Of a stretch of 64,000 nt of DNA, positions 47,133 to 58,105 are shown piece after piece. Source of the DNA: Heliocybe sulcata (taxonomy: Eukaryota; Basidiomycota; Agaricomycetes; Gloeophyllales; Gloeophyllaceae); assembly GCA_004369045.1 (NCBI GenBank), contig ML213503.1:2478924-2542923 (forward strand), written 5' to 3'. The notes under the pieces were generated by a model. That model was not told the DNA's origin, made no database searches, and saw only the letters and a program-made list of their open reading frames with translations. The translations under genes and the position numbers were made by a program. Within the stretch, counting starts at the first letter, position 1, and each line of letters opens with the position of its first letter.

Positions 47133-48732
47133 TCACACTTCTTCCAAACCGTGCGCGGGCGAATACGTGAGGATGTCACTCCTTGATTCGAGCTGGATGG
47201 TCTGGGTCCCGCCTGTACCATCACTTGCTTGCACACGGGCGGGGGGAGTAGCGAATTGGATGGTGGATACCTTTTCCGCGTCGTTGTTTGCTGCCGGCCC
47301 AAGCTCGTCGGTGCTTTGTTCGACCGACTTGCCGAGCGCGACGAGCAGAATGATGACGGTGGGGAAGATGCCCTAGGATGAAGACTAGCAAGCACGTTAT
47401 CAATCAGACGCATAGCTTTTTACGTGCCACAAGCTGTGTCAATATAGATGCCAGAACTTGCTAAGAACCCAAAAGGATGTTAGCATGATCCTGAAACCCT
47501 GAATGAGGACCACCGACCTCTGCTACCTGACGACTGTTTTGCTCTACATCTCCAGTATCGAAGGTGACAATGTTGATGACGACGGACAGGAACAAACAAA
47601 TAGAATAAAACATCCCAGTTTCGAGACTAATATACAGCGGCTCGGTAAGGAGTTAATTTTGAGCTATAGAGCAACGACTCACATCACGTACATCAACCTC
47701 ATGTACTTATTCCTTTTTCGTCCTATGCCCGCAGTGATCTTCCAGATGCGGAATGCTGCCTGCATGGTCAGTACGCCAAGAAGTGTTGAAGGCATAAAGC
47801 TGACCTAACAGGCCATTCGTAAGTAAGTTAGTTGAACATGTACAGAGCCAGAATCCAATGTCCAGCTTGTCCTGCTCGTGGGACAGCTGATACCATTCCC
47901 TTGGAGCGACCACTGAACTTGGAGGCATGTGAAGTCTTAATGTATATAACTTGAGGTCAAATATGACAACCCCGACGGCACATGCTTCAGGATATTGTGT
48001 GATGGACTGTGAGTAGTCCCCGCAGGTACCGCAAGTGGCGACGTTGACGTACCGATCCCGGCCAAGAGCAAGATAATCGGGAGGGCAATTATAGGGATCT
48101 GCCTGCGCCAGAGGATATAACACCGCCATGTCTGTGAACATATAGGTACTATGTCTGAGCGAATCACATGTTACGCAGTGTAGAGCCTACCAGCAGTCCG
48201 TCCGCAACAGCACTGAACCCAGATTCCGCAGATATGTTAGTATTAGATGGTCAAACCACAAAAGAACTTACGTTGCAATTGCACGAAAGGCGTCTGCCAT
48301 GCCTTGTACAATGTACCAAAGAAGTGAGTCGTGGCGTGGCAGGGTCCCAGCAAGCGTGAGATCGGTGGAAACAAAGCCTTGCCAGAACGTCATCACAGCT
48401 TGACAACTACATAATGTATAGAGCACTAGGGTGACAAGCAGCAAGCGGCGGCGGAGAGGCGATTCCGCTTGAACAAAGCATAGAGCACAAATGCATGCGC
48501 CAAAGACCATGGTGTAAACCCCTGCGCAGGAAGGTCAGATAGTGCGGGAACTGGCCATTCTACGCCCGCGTACCCCAGAGGAAAGTCGAAACCTTAGGGC
48601 GGTGAATCAGCATACGTGACAGACAAAGAGGCAGTCATGCACACCAAAAGCTGAATCATCTGAAACTATTCAACTGAGTAAGCAACGTCTTCTGTACGTT
48701 CGAATTGCAGCGCACACCTGAGTCCCGTTCAT
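47133..48732 (-). CDS. Seven-helix fungal membrane protein (orphan receptor-like), 5' end uncertain
   Basis: Well-supported exons on the complement: 48272-48521, 48191-48212, 48053-48131, 47805-47912, 47683-47755, 47527-47626, 47428-47460 and 47133-47372. They read in phase to a TGA at 47133-47135. Seven hydrophobic segments follow in order, including TMVFGACICALCF, LLLVTLVLYTLCSCQAVM, WYIVQGMADAFRAIATAVADGLLTWRCYILW, IPIIALPIILLLAGI, IGFWLCTCSTNLLTNGLLAFRIWKI and QLVGIFPTVIILLVALGKS. This is the layout of a large basidiomycete family of seven-helix proteins of unknown ligand. The C-terminal tail is polar. The intron 47373-47427 has a GC donor, and intron 47913-48052 is unusually long. Exons upstream of 48521 were not resolved; ATG at 48730-48732 (MNGTQ) is a candidate start. 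Confidence 0.7.
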
Positions 48733-49720
48733 TGCGAAGAGGAAAGGAGTTGAATTTAGTGGCAGAAGTGTTCCCAGAACACTTGATAGGAAACGAAAGG
48801 TTGAGACGTGAATGGTTTGACCTAGGAGGATGGAAAGTGTCGGTCTATATATGTGCGGACAATATCAGATAAGTGCACAAACAAACTCGATTGAATATTG
48901 GAGCGCACTTCGACAGCGTCCTCAGCTCAAGTTAAGCATAGCATAACCAAGGGAGAGACCGCCGGAACCGAGCATGGAATGATCCTGCCTCCTGATCGAT
49001 GTGCGGCGTTCCAAGTTGAAGAGCCCCATAGCACATTTCATTAATCCAGCCCGATGCTCTCCTGACAGAACATGAGACATGGCAATCGACCAAGTTGCTT
49101 TGTATTTCACTCACTACCGGCTCGAAAAATACAAAGTAAGCTGCACGCAGAAAAAATTCAGTGCATCAATAGGATGGCTTGAACATCGGTGTGCAACAAC
49201 CGAGACCCTGTAGCAATTGCCTACCTGAGGCAACAACGAGATACCAGCTCCAGGACAATTTTAGTCCATGAGCATCACGGAAGTCGATCAAAGCTGTTGG
49301 CATCGCATCACAATCTGCGCCAGAGCCGGAGTTGTCGGTGCCTACTAGTAGGATTTCACGAGAGGTGCTATGAACGTTTTGAGTAGTCGATGGAATCGAT
49401 ATCTGTGCCGCATAATGCTATCGAGGTGCGCTGTCCTTATAGGAATAAAAGTTGACCATATATGGTTGTAGAGTAGCCACTGCTGAATGGTTTCGGCTTG
49501 CACTGGAGTGCGTGCAAGGACAGCACTACTGAATTATATAAGTAGAATATATGTGGCTGTACAAGCCACGCGAGCATGATCGACTCAAGTCACTCAGTCA
49601 CTCAGCTCTCGCGCAACTTGCGCACTGCGTTCAGTCGTTACTCTCAGACCCCAGGGGCGCTCATCTGAATCAATATCTAGTCAGTCAGGAAACTGGACGC
49701 AGCTCAACGGGTCATTGGAG
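48733..49720. other. Divergent intergenic region, about 1 kb
   Basis: The region lies between the seven-helix gene and the leucine-rich-repeat gene. It holds short open frames only. A short direct repeat (GTCACTCAGTCACTCA) lies about 130 bases before the next start codon. Confidence 0.45.
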
Positions 49721-51614
49721 ATGTCGAAGCGCTCAGGTTCAGCGGCTGGCTCTTCCAGACCTGCAAAGCGACGACGCACGGGCGGCGTACCAGCATTCGG
49801 CGCACCAACAGAAGATGATACTTTCCCGACCCAGACAGATGTCCCGTTCTCATCCGCCTTGTCAACTAGGACTCTAACGCCAGATCATGTGCCCACTCTC
49901 ACCACCTTATGCGCTCGCGTCTTCGTTGCGAATATTCGCAAGCTTGCGAAAGACGAGGAGACCTGGGCTGCGACGAGGGAGTGGCTGAAGGCAGTACCTG
50001 ATCCTATTATTCCGAAGATATTCTCCATGCTGCGAGCGAGCTGTCCGACTGTGCTCAGCCATGGATTTATTTTGGCTGTACGACTTCCCCTAGTAAACCG
50101 GGCTAGTACTTGGTGCTGATGCAGCGGTTATAGGACTTCATGCGCGGGCCTTCCGTTACTCTGACTGATGACTTGCCCGGCGTTCAGCGGATGACCATCT
50201 TGGGGGTCGCGCGATGCGGCGCCTCACTACAAGAGCTACATCTTCTCGGCCTGTCGAAGTATGCGGACACGTCGTTTGCATCCGTGTTGGACAGCTTGCC
50301 TGGATTGCGCGTCCTCAATTTACGGTGCAGCCTGCTTCATACGGTATTGACCTCACGTTCCATTTTACTTATTCTTGACAGAGGGTGCTCGAAGATCGCG
50401 GCCAAGACAGTAGAAGCAGCGCAGAAATCCTGCCCTCTTCTGACATCGGTCAACCTGAGCTATACCGCAGTCACCCCACTCGCCCTCGGCCCGCTTGTCG
50501 TGTCCAGACCGGACTTGGAGGTGCTGAAGCTTGCAGGGATCCCCAATTGGGCTAGTCCACTACTACTAATGTACATAGCGCCCTTGCTCATGTGTGAATG
50601 CAGACAGATGCAACATTTGCCAAGTTCCTATCCACCATGGCCGAGCAGCCCGACTTCCAGCTTGTAAAGCTCCGAACTCTTAAACTCCGTCAAGCGCGGT
50701 TATCAGACCACTCCCTGGACCCGATTCTTGCAGCTTGTCCCACTTTGAAGCGACTAGACCTCTCGTTCACACTCGTCAAGCGGCCTAGCCAGCTCACCGG
50801 CGACGACGCGCCGCCGCTGGAGAAGCTCTCACTGACTTCAACGCGACTATCTAACGCGGATGTCGTGACAATTGTTTCAAGGCTTCCTCAGTTGAAGGTT
50901 CTTGCTCTGGGAGCGTTGGGCGGCGGGCAAGGGTCTAGCGTGGCTCTTGCAAACTCGTCGGCTATGACGTTGACCGACGACGCGCTCCGAGCGCTTACCG
51001 CTGTGCTTGAGAAGTTTCAACATTTAGAGGACGTTAACTTGGTTGGGAATACGAAACTTGGTCTGGGGAGTAGGGCCGACCGCGCGCTCGCTGGTTTCAT
51101 TAGGCGAGTAGGGAGGAAGTGCAAGGCAAGTTAATTACTCCGCGAGCCTTCTAATCCCTGCGTCTGACAGTATCTTGAGAGGTTGAATTTGTCCAACATA
51201 TCCTCGTTGCGCTCAAGCGACCTTAGCAACCTGGTTCCTTTAGACGTCGGCGAGGAACCTTCGCCTCTCGAGACCCTCACCTTGAATTATACCAACGTGG
51301 ATGACGATGCTGCGGCGTTCATCAGCAGTTGTACCGGCCTGACGACGCTTGAAGTGCAGGGTACGAAGTTCACAAGTGCGTGTTCGGCGGCTCTTGCTAC
51401 GTCCCTGCGGTATTTACGTGAGCTTTAGGGGACGGGGTATTCCCCATCATTGATGCTTGCCCAAAGCTTCAAAAACTAGATTTAACGAGTTGTCGCGGGA
51501 TCAGTGTGACTGATCGCCGGCGTTTCTTTGAGGTATTTCGAACGTGCTCTCCTCTAGACTCACACTGAGCTCTGGATCATTCAGGTTTGGGAAGAGGAAC
51601 GACACTCTGAATGA
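49721..51614 (+). CDS. Leucine-rich-repeat protein (RNI-like)
   Basis: Exons 49721-50077, 50134-50324, 50382-50550, 50604-51125, 51171-51375, 51429-51532 and 51585-51614 give 525 aa. The N-terminus is basic (RPAKRRRT) and could act as a nuclear signal. After about 130 residues come repeated LRR units of the ribonuclease-inhibitor/AMN1 type: LQELHLLGLSKYAD, LRVLNLRGCSKI, LTSVNLSYTAVT, LEVLKLAGIPNW, LKRLDLSFTLV, LEDVNLVGNTKL, LERLNLSNISSL, LETLTLNYTNVDDD and LQKLDLTSCRGIS. Such proteins bind partners, often in ubiquitin ligases, but no F-box is visible. Intron 51126-51170 has a clear GC donor (GCAAGT). Intron 50551-50603 can be read as GC-AG or as a GT-AG pair shifted by four bases. The gene ends 25 bases from the stop codon position of the GH74 gene on the other strand. 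Confidence 0.85.
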
Positions 51615-51639
51615 GCATCTATGAAATGATCTACCTCAT

Positions 51640-54312
51640 TTACTGAATATCGCCGTAGAATATACCACGACCATTCGTGCCTATGTAAACGCTGTACGCG
51701 CAAACCAGCCATCAGCAAGCACCATAGAAACAGAACGAGTTGACGCACTGGCCGTACGTCCTCGGATCCGCCGTAAGGACATTCGATGAAACTGAACCGA
51801 ACCCATGGGCAGCGTCGTTGATCTGCACCCAAGTGGCGCCAGCATCGTCAGACCTAAAGTACCCCATTCCGCCGATATTCGCCGCGGCGAAAACTGCCGG
51901 GTACCCCTCCGGCGACTGCGCCTTGCCCAGCGCAATCGCCCAGGCTTGGTTCACGCCAGAAATCGCTGTGAAGGTACCGCCAGAGTTTGTCGAGTGGAAT
52001 AGTCCCTTATCCGTCGACACCCACACATCACCTGTAAGATTTGGGTTTACAACAATCTTGACTGGAGCAGTCGATGACCCGAGCGTTGCCGTGGCAGTGA
52101 ACGTCTTGCCGGTATCTCTGGACAGGTAAAACTGCGTCCCAGACGCTGCGTAGAAGATAGAGTTGTTCTTCTTGTCCGAGGCGATGATGGCTCCGGAAGG
52201 GAGGTGACAGCGGAAAAGGCGCTGGTCTGCGGGGAAACGAGGATGCCGTTGCTGCTTGTGCTCCAGAGAACTGTGTCACCGTCAGCAGAGATGGCGACGT
52301 GCCCGCCTGTGACGTTGTCGGCAGCGCCGTTGTCCTGGGTCCACGTGCTGCCGGAGTCGTAGGACAAAGCGACTTGTTTGCCTGTGGAACTACGAGCGAC
52401 AGTGAGCTGGCGATTCACAAAGTCGGCCGGGGATACGGACCTATCGCCATTTCCGATCCGAACAATGGTAGCAGGGTTGTTACCGGCGAAATCCAAGTCG
52501 ACCGTTGTGGTCCATGTAGGATTCGAATACTCCGTGGTCCTTACCGTATTCAAGTCGTCGTGTACGAAGCCTGGGATCTTGTCAGAGTCACCTTAGGAAG
52601 GAAGACTAAGCGTGCATACCCTAGATGTCGCCCAGAGCGGATAACAGGACGGGCCCAGAGGGAGGGGAGATAAGTCCTTGCACAGCCGTCTCTTCTATAC
52701 CATCCGCAAGCGACTTGAGCGTCACATTCCGAGCCGCTGTATCCCACTGGAGCAAATCATGTCCCCCATAGATAGTCGCCCCCGTCCCATAAAGCCAGTG
52801 GTTCGAATCATGCGGATCAATACTCAGCCCCTCAATCATCCACCCAATCTGCTTCAAATCCGTGCCCGTGTACGTATAATTCGGACCCAACCACGGTGCA
52901 AGCGAGTCGTCGTACGCATAATACTTGTCCATATCCGGGTAGGCCGTCCACTCCCACAGGCGCGTCCATGTCTGCCCGCTGTCGTTCGAGCGGAAGATGT
53001 TCGCGTCGGGGAACCAGGAGTTCAGGGTCGCTACCATGAGCGTGCCCGGCCGCTGGAGGTCGACTGCCAGGCCCCCAAAGCCGAAGTATAGGTCGGAGCC
53101 GGAGACGGGGGTGATGTCCGTCCAGACGGATGAGGAGATGTTGTATCTGTACACGGCGCCCATCGTGCCGTCGTAGGGTCCGGCACCGTCGGAGTAGGAG
53201 ACGTAGAGGGCTTTCTCGGACGGTGAAAGGACGCCTTTGTGTGGGAGGTAGGTGGAGTTCTGCCCGGCTACGGCGCTCCCTAGTAGACAAATAAATCGGG
53301 GCGAACTAAGGCATGACAAAATTCCTCAGTCAGAGTACTTACAAGTGGCGCCACCGTCGTTAGATACGAAAATATTGTCAGATCCTAAGTTGGCGACACC
53401 GACGTATATACGAGGAGTCGCTTCGCCCTTCGACCCGGAAGTCGAATCGAAGGTAACCCATGCGATACCAATTATGTCACTGTTGTAGCCGCTGGTATCA
53501 GTTGGGTCAGGGATGTAGGTTCCTGTCGGATGACAGTCAATCCGAGCGAATATACCAGACGGTGCACGTACTTACCTGTGCTCGGCAGGGTCGTAACCTG
53601 AGACCAAGTAGCACCATAGTCCGTGGTTTTCCAGAGCCCATGACCACTCCGGGCGCCAAAGAAAAGGATGTTGTTGCTATTCGGATCTACTGCAAGGCGC
53701 TGCGCGGAGGTTAATTCTGGCGATGTTTATTTCACATTCAAGTCAGGTACCTCTCCCATGCCTCGGCCCGGCATGTTACCTTCGTCATGTCAGATGTTGG
53801 CTCTATGGTCATTGAGAACTAACGGCCCACACCTCCAACTTTGAACGGCAGAGGCGAAGCGGTCCACGTGCTTCCATAATCTGCGGAAATTAGGATACTG
53901 CCGTTGTTCGGGTCCCAGGAGTTTGTGTACATGCCAGTCGCCTGAGAGAACCCATGAGATCGAAACTGGAGGCACATAGCTTTGCAATGGACACACGTAC
54001 CAAGTAGAGCCTGTTCGTGTCCACAGGATCGGTGGCGAGCGCATCAATACCCCAGTAGTTCCACCTGGTATTGTCTACCCAGTCCAAGAGGGGAGTCCAG
54101 GTATCGTCAGAGTTGAGCTTATAAGCGCCACCGATGTCAGTTCGAGCGTAGGCAAGTCCTTTCTCAGTGGGGCTGAAGATGATGTTGGGCACGAAGCCGC
54201 CACCTCCTCCAATCTTGACATTTCTCCAGGTGTACGCCTGGGGAGACACTGCAAAGACTGCAGGGCATAGCAAGCCAGCGAGGAAGAGAGACAAGTGCCT
54301 CAGAGCAGCCAT
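51640..54312 (-). pseudogene. GH74 xyloglucanase, apparently broken
   Basis: Exons on the complement: 54001-54312, 53833-53941, 53751-53779, 53576-53699, 53343-53522, 52620-53279, 51749-52570 and 51640-51691. A signal peptide comes first (ALRHLSLFLAGLLCPAVFA). Then follow the GH74 propeller motifs: GGGGFVPNIIFSPTEKGLAY, ARTDIGGAYKL with the first catalytic Asp, and WNYWGIDALATDPVD. Repeated sialidase-like boxes of the type SxDxGxTW follow. The second catalytic Asp lies in SALGDI (about residue 469). The next codon is TAG (52621-52623). In the next long exon the frame also slips by one base near 52190-52200, so the conserved C-terminus is read in another frame; total exon length is 2288, one short of a multiple of three. 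GH74 enzymes cut xyloglucan outside the cell. A sequence error at two places is the main alternative to loss of function. Confidence 0.8.
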
Positions 54313-55060
54313 GTTAGCCTTGGGGGAATGATGGTCGAGGAGCGCATTCTTTTATAATGGGGACTACGTCCGTCCGTCTCATCGGCCTCCGACGTATATA
54401 CCTACGAGAATAAAAGCTGGCATGCAAACCAAGGTCTTCTTTCTTCTCATCCGGACCGCGCATTTGAAGTAGCACCAGAAAGAAGCCAAGGATTCCACGA
54501 ATAGCAGTGGACCTGGGCAGAGAGAGCGTACGGTGCACGGTCAGCGGCTCTAATCCTTGCTAAACACATGGTTCAAGGCTGTCGTTCGACGAGGTTATTC
54601 CGGGTCTTCCTTTGGTTGCTTGCTTGACGGGCTGGAACCCATTGGAAGTTGGTATAATAACGCGGCTATTCATAGTCATCTGATATTATTATCCAACATT
54701 CCGTTGCAACAATCTCAGGCGAGGTAAAGAGTCCGGCACGTATGATTCTCCAAAGAAGAAATGTAGTTCGGAGCAGTCGACATGGAAAGTAGAAGAGTTT
54801 AAGCAGTCGAGGAGATGTGCTGGTTCCCAATGCGGGTGATTGCCGACACGTGGCAATGACGGCGGCGTCACGACAAGGCTGCCAATTGTAGGTCCAGCTT
54901 TTGTTCGCAGCAGTCTTTGTATTCCGGGAGCTGACTACAATACACTCGCCCGCAGGGCTAATACGCCTTAATACCCCTCGTCTTACACCCCCTTCCCCAG
55001 CGTCGACCGCTCCGTCCCACCCACATTCGTTTGCATCCCCGCTGGTCACTTCTGCATATA
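54313..55060. promoter_or_regulatory. Divergent promoter region with a TATA-like box for GH74
   Basis: On the minus strand ATTATAAAAG lies near 54350-54358, about 40 bases before the GH74 start codon, and is a plausible TATA box. The rest of the 748 bases holds no supported gene. The right end is the leader of the Ser-rich gene. Confidence 0.45.
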
Positions 55061-56735
55061 ATGTCGTACAACCAAGTCTGTCTAGCTGGTCTTGACACTA
55101 TGGTCCTCCATCTTCATACTAAGACGCGTTCCGTGCCGTCGACGCCGTCCGAGGAAGGCCAGGATATGAGCTCGTATCTGGCAATTACGTGCGGCGCTTT
55201 GGAGATCAAGGGTGCTCGTAAGGCGAGTCGTCCACCACTTCACGATAGAACGCCTAGCTTGAACGCGGTACGTCTGATAAACTCCAATGTTGCGTCCGTC
55301 CCTTTCCACATGTTTGCTTATTATGAACGATTACTAGACTGTCTTCTCGACAATTTCGTCGAATTTCTATCCTCAGTCTGAGCAACTGGGAGGTCCGAAT
55401 AAGCCAATAAATGCGACGCATGCCACACGTCCGAGCCACCTGCCCATCCCGCCGCATAAGACTCTCCCGGACGTACCTGTCTCTGCGGTCTCGTCTGTTG
55501 TCGAAGACTCTCCGATCTCAGCACAGGATATCCTTTCCAAGCCCCTCCCATCTATTCCCAGTTCGTCATCCACTAGCCTGGCGCGCGACGATATTATAGT
55601 CGATCAAGACTCAGCGTACGAAGAACAAGTGCTGGAGATTCCCCCACCAGTACCGTCCAAGTCCCAAGAGATCCACAACGAGCCATACGAGATCCCCTCT
55701 CCCGAGCACCCCAACAGCCCTTACACCCCATGGTCCCCGCCCATCCGCCGCCGCATCATCCGCAAGCCGAGCCACGTCTCAGCAGCGTCACACTCGCTCT
55801 CCCCAGCGACCGTATACTCGCACTCTTCCGCTGTGAGACGCGACGGCGCGCGCGCGCCGGAGCCGCCGGAACTCGATGATGATGCCTCGGTCGTCGGGGC
55901 TCCGTCTTGCATGGATGGGCTCAAGGGCAAGGGCAAAGTCCAGGCTTTGAAGCTTAAGCGCAGCTTCAAGAATCTCAAGCGTGCGGTCGCGAAGAAGGTC
56001 TCGGGTATCTCTAAGCTCCCTGCCAAGCTGCACTGTCATCACGAGCCTGTCCCCACCTTATCTTCTCTGCCCTCACCTCAGGGATCTCCCGTAGTGCTTG
56101 ATATCAGAGCGCTCACGCCTCCATTATCCGCTTCCCAGGTATCGGTGGCTTCTTATGCGCCCTCGGCTGGGAGCGCATCTCTTGCTGAATGGCTGTCGGA
56201 GCGGCGGAGGGATTCTCTAGAAAGAGATCAACAGGACACAGACGGGCAGTGGGGCATGACTCTGGAGGAGTACGAGCGCAATGGGAGTTGGCTCGATATT
56301 CCATCTGAGGAGGAGGAGGAAGACTATGACGATGATGGGATCATCGACGGGCTGACGGAGGATATCAACTCGCCGTTGGACTTTACTGAGGAGAGCTACT
56401 GTGATGACGGAGCGTCCGAGGAGAGCGGGCGGACGTCTCGGGTGCCTGCGCACGAGCGCCAGCTGTCAGCTGCTACGATTCGGCGTGTGTCGCCGTCTCC
56501 GCCTATGCTGCGGAAATGGCAGTCGCTGCCCTCGATTCACATCCACTCATTGCAGCCGAGCGCCTCGAATGAGACTGTTGTTCCCGACGTGTCCATCCCC
56601 TCGTGTCGTGGTCTGTACCTCGACGCCTCCTTCGCTTCCAGCGACAGCATTCTTGTTCGGGAGACGGCTTACTTCAAGATCGAACAGACCTGTCCACCTG
56701 TGAGCAACGCTCTCAGGCGCTTCATAGCTGCATGA
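55061..56735 (+). CDS. Unknown Ser/Pro-rich protein with an acidic C-terminal region, 521 aa
   Basis: Exons 55061-55267 and 55377-56735 give 521 aa from MSYNQVCLAGLDTMVLHLHTK. The 109-base intron is longer than usual here, and an additional small exon inside it is possible. The protein is low in complexity: Pro/Ser-rich (EIPPPVPSKSQEIHNEPYEIPSP). A basic helical patch is present (GKVQALKLKRSFKNLKRAVAKKVSG, about residues 215-240), followed by an acidic patch (SEEEEEDYDDDG). The basic amphipathic patch could bind membranes or nucleic acid, but nothing in the sequence decides this. No family was recognised. Confidence 0.7.
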
Positions 56736-58105
56736 GCGTGCCACCCCCGCTCCGAACCCTGTCCCCGTGAATACCAGCATCTACCAAAGCTGGACGTTCT
56801 TTATTTCTCAAACCAAGCATCTGTACTCATAGCACGGACTTTACCCCGCACTCGCACTCTTTATACCCCCAGCAAGTATCGTCATTCGTCAGCGATCTCC
56901 CCTCCTCATATCACATCACCGTATCATATCCATAGTCCAGTTTGCACGTCGCACATACAGTAGTATACTACCTAATTACCTCTGTAGCCAGTAGGACACG
57001 ATTAGTTCATTTTGTTTTGTCATCCACTCGTGCCATTGAGGTCTCCAGCGTTTCAGGCCCAGGAGTGAAGAGGTCCTACACCCGTCGGTGGACGTGATCC
57101 TCCGATGCCTCATACGCGCTGCAGGTTTGAGTTTTGGTAGAATGTATTTCGTCGCCTAGATGAGGCGGTGGTGGTGGTTGAAACGTGATTCCACTGGCAC
57201 TTGAATTCAGTTATTACCTTGCTTGTCTTGGATGCTCTGCATTCTATCTGCTCTAAGTACTGTCATGTTGCATCGCCCTCTCATCTTTGTATTGCTGTCT
57301 ACTGCGTTTGTATTGCCGTTCTTCTTCCTTTGTATGGGTTTGCACCTGTCTCCGTATGTCCCATCCATACTCTAATAATACTCTTCTCTGTCCATTTATT
57401 GCAGCGTTGCACCTTGGTGCGTGCCTTAAAGCACTCATGGCTCGCGTGAGCAGGACCGCTTCTGACAATCTGAGAGGATCGGGATCTCGATCGGGTTTCC
57501 TGCGGTGTAGCACCCATCATGTGGACAGCGCGGTGCACTCACGCTTGCGCAGACCCCGCATGCCCTTGACAGCGTCTAGTGGGTCACCGGTGACAAGTCC
57601 ACTAAAGTGCCCTGCATTGCCAGCCTCGCTCGCTGAGCTGCTCAGCTAGCAGCTATGCAATTCGTAAAGGTCACAGCGGGTAGATAGCACAAGGGACGGG
57701 GCGGGGGCAGCTGTCACCGGTCGACCTCCGCAATCGGGGGTGTAATTTTTAGCAGGTGGGAAATATACTTTTGCTGTTCGGCCAAACTTCGAATTTTGCA
57801 GATTGAAACCACGGATACACTACGGCGCAGCATACATCGCCGACGCTGGGTTGAGTGTGGAAGCAGGAATATTGGACGGTGCATCAGAAATCAGCCAAGC
57901 ATTACGGGCGGAGCGTCTCGAATAGCCGAGAAAGATAACGCTCGAGGATCGTGCAGCATTGATTGATGAGGTATAGTGCTATGCGAGGCGCCCAGGCACA
58001 TTCACGGATATAGCCAGTGGCGCTGTGAACGCCGGTTCTTAAAGTCGCCATGATAGCACACTAACGTTCGCTTTTTCTTCCTCGCTCTCCTCGACCGTCG
58101 CCGCC
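56736..58105. other. Intergenic region, 1.37 kb, upstream of the permease
   Basis: The region contains the 3' flank of the Ser-rich gene and the promoter of the permease gene. Small open frames occur around 57200-57650 without recognisable products. No repeat or RNA gene was seen. Confidence 0.5.

Noticed and set aside
52565-52625. A splice donor that would avoid the TAG in GH74
   Set aside because: The only good donor nearby (GTATGC) lies after the TAG. Any earlier donor would remove the conserved GDI catalytic block.
52800-52815. A GGTTCGAATC string like a tRNA B box
   Set aside because: It lies inside GH74 coding sequence, and no A box or cloverleaf can be formed around it.
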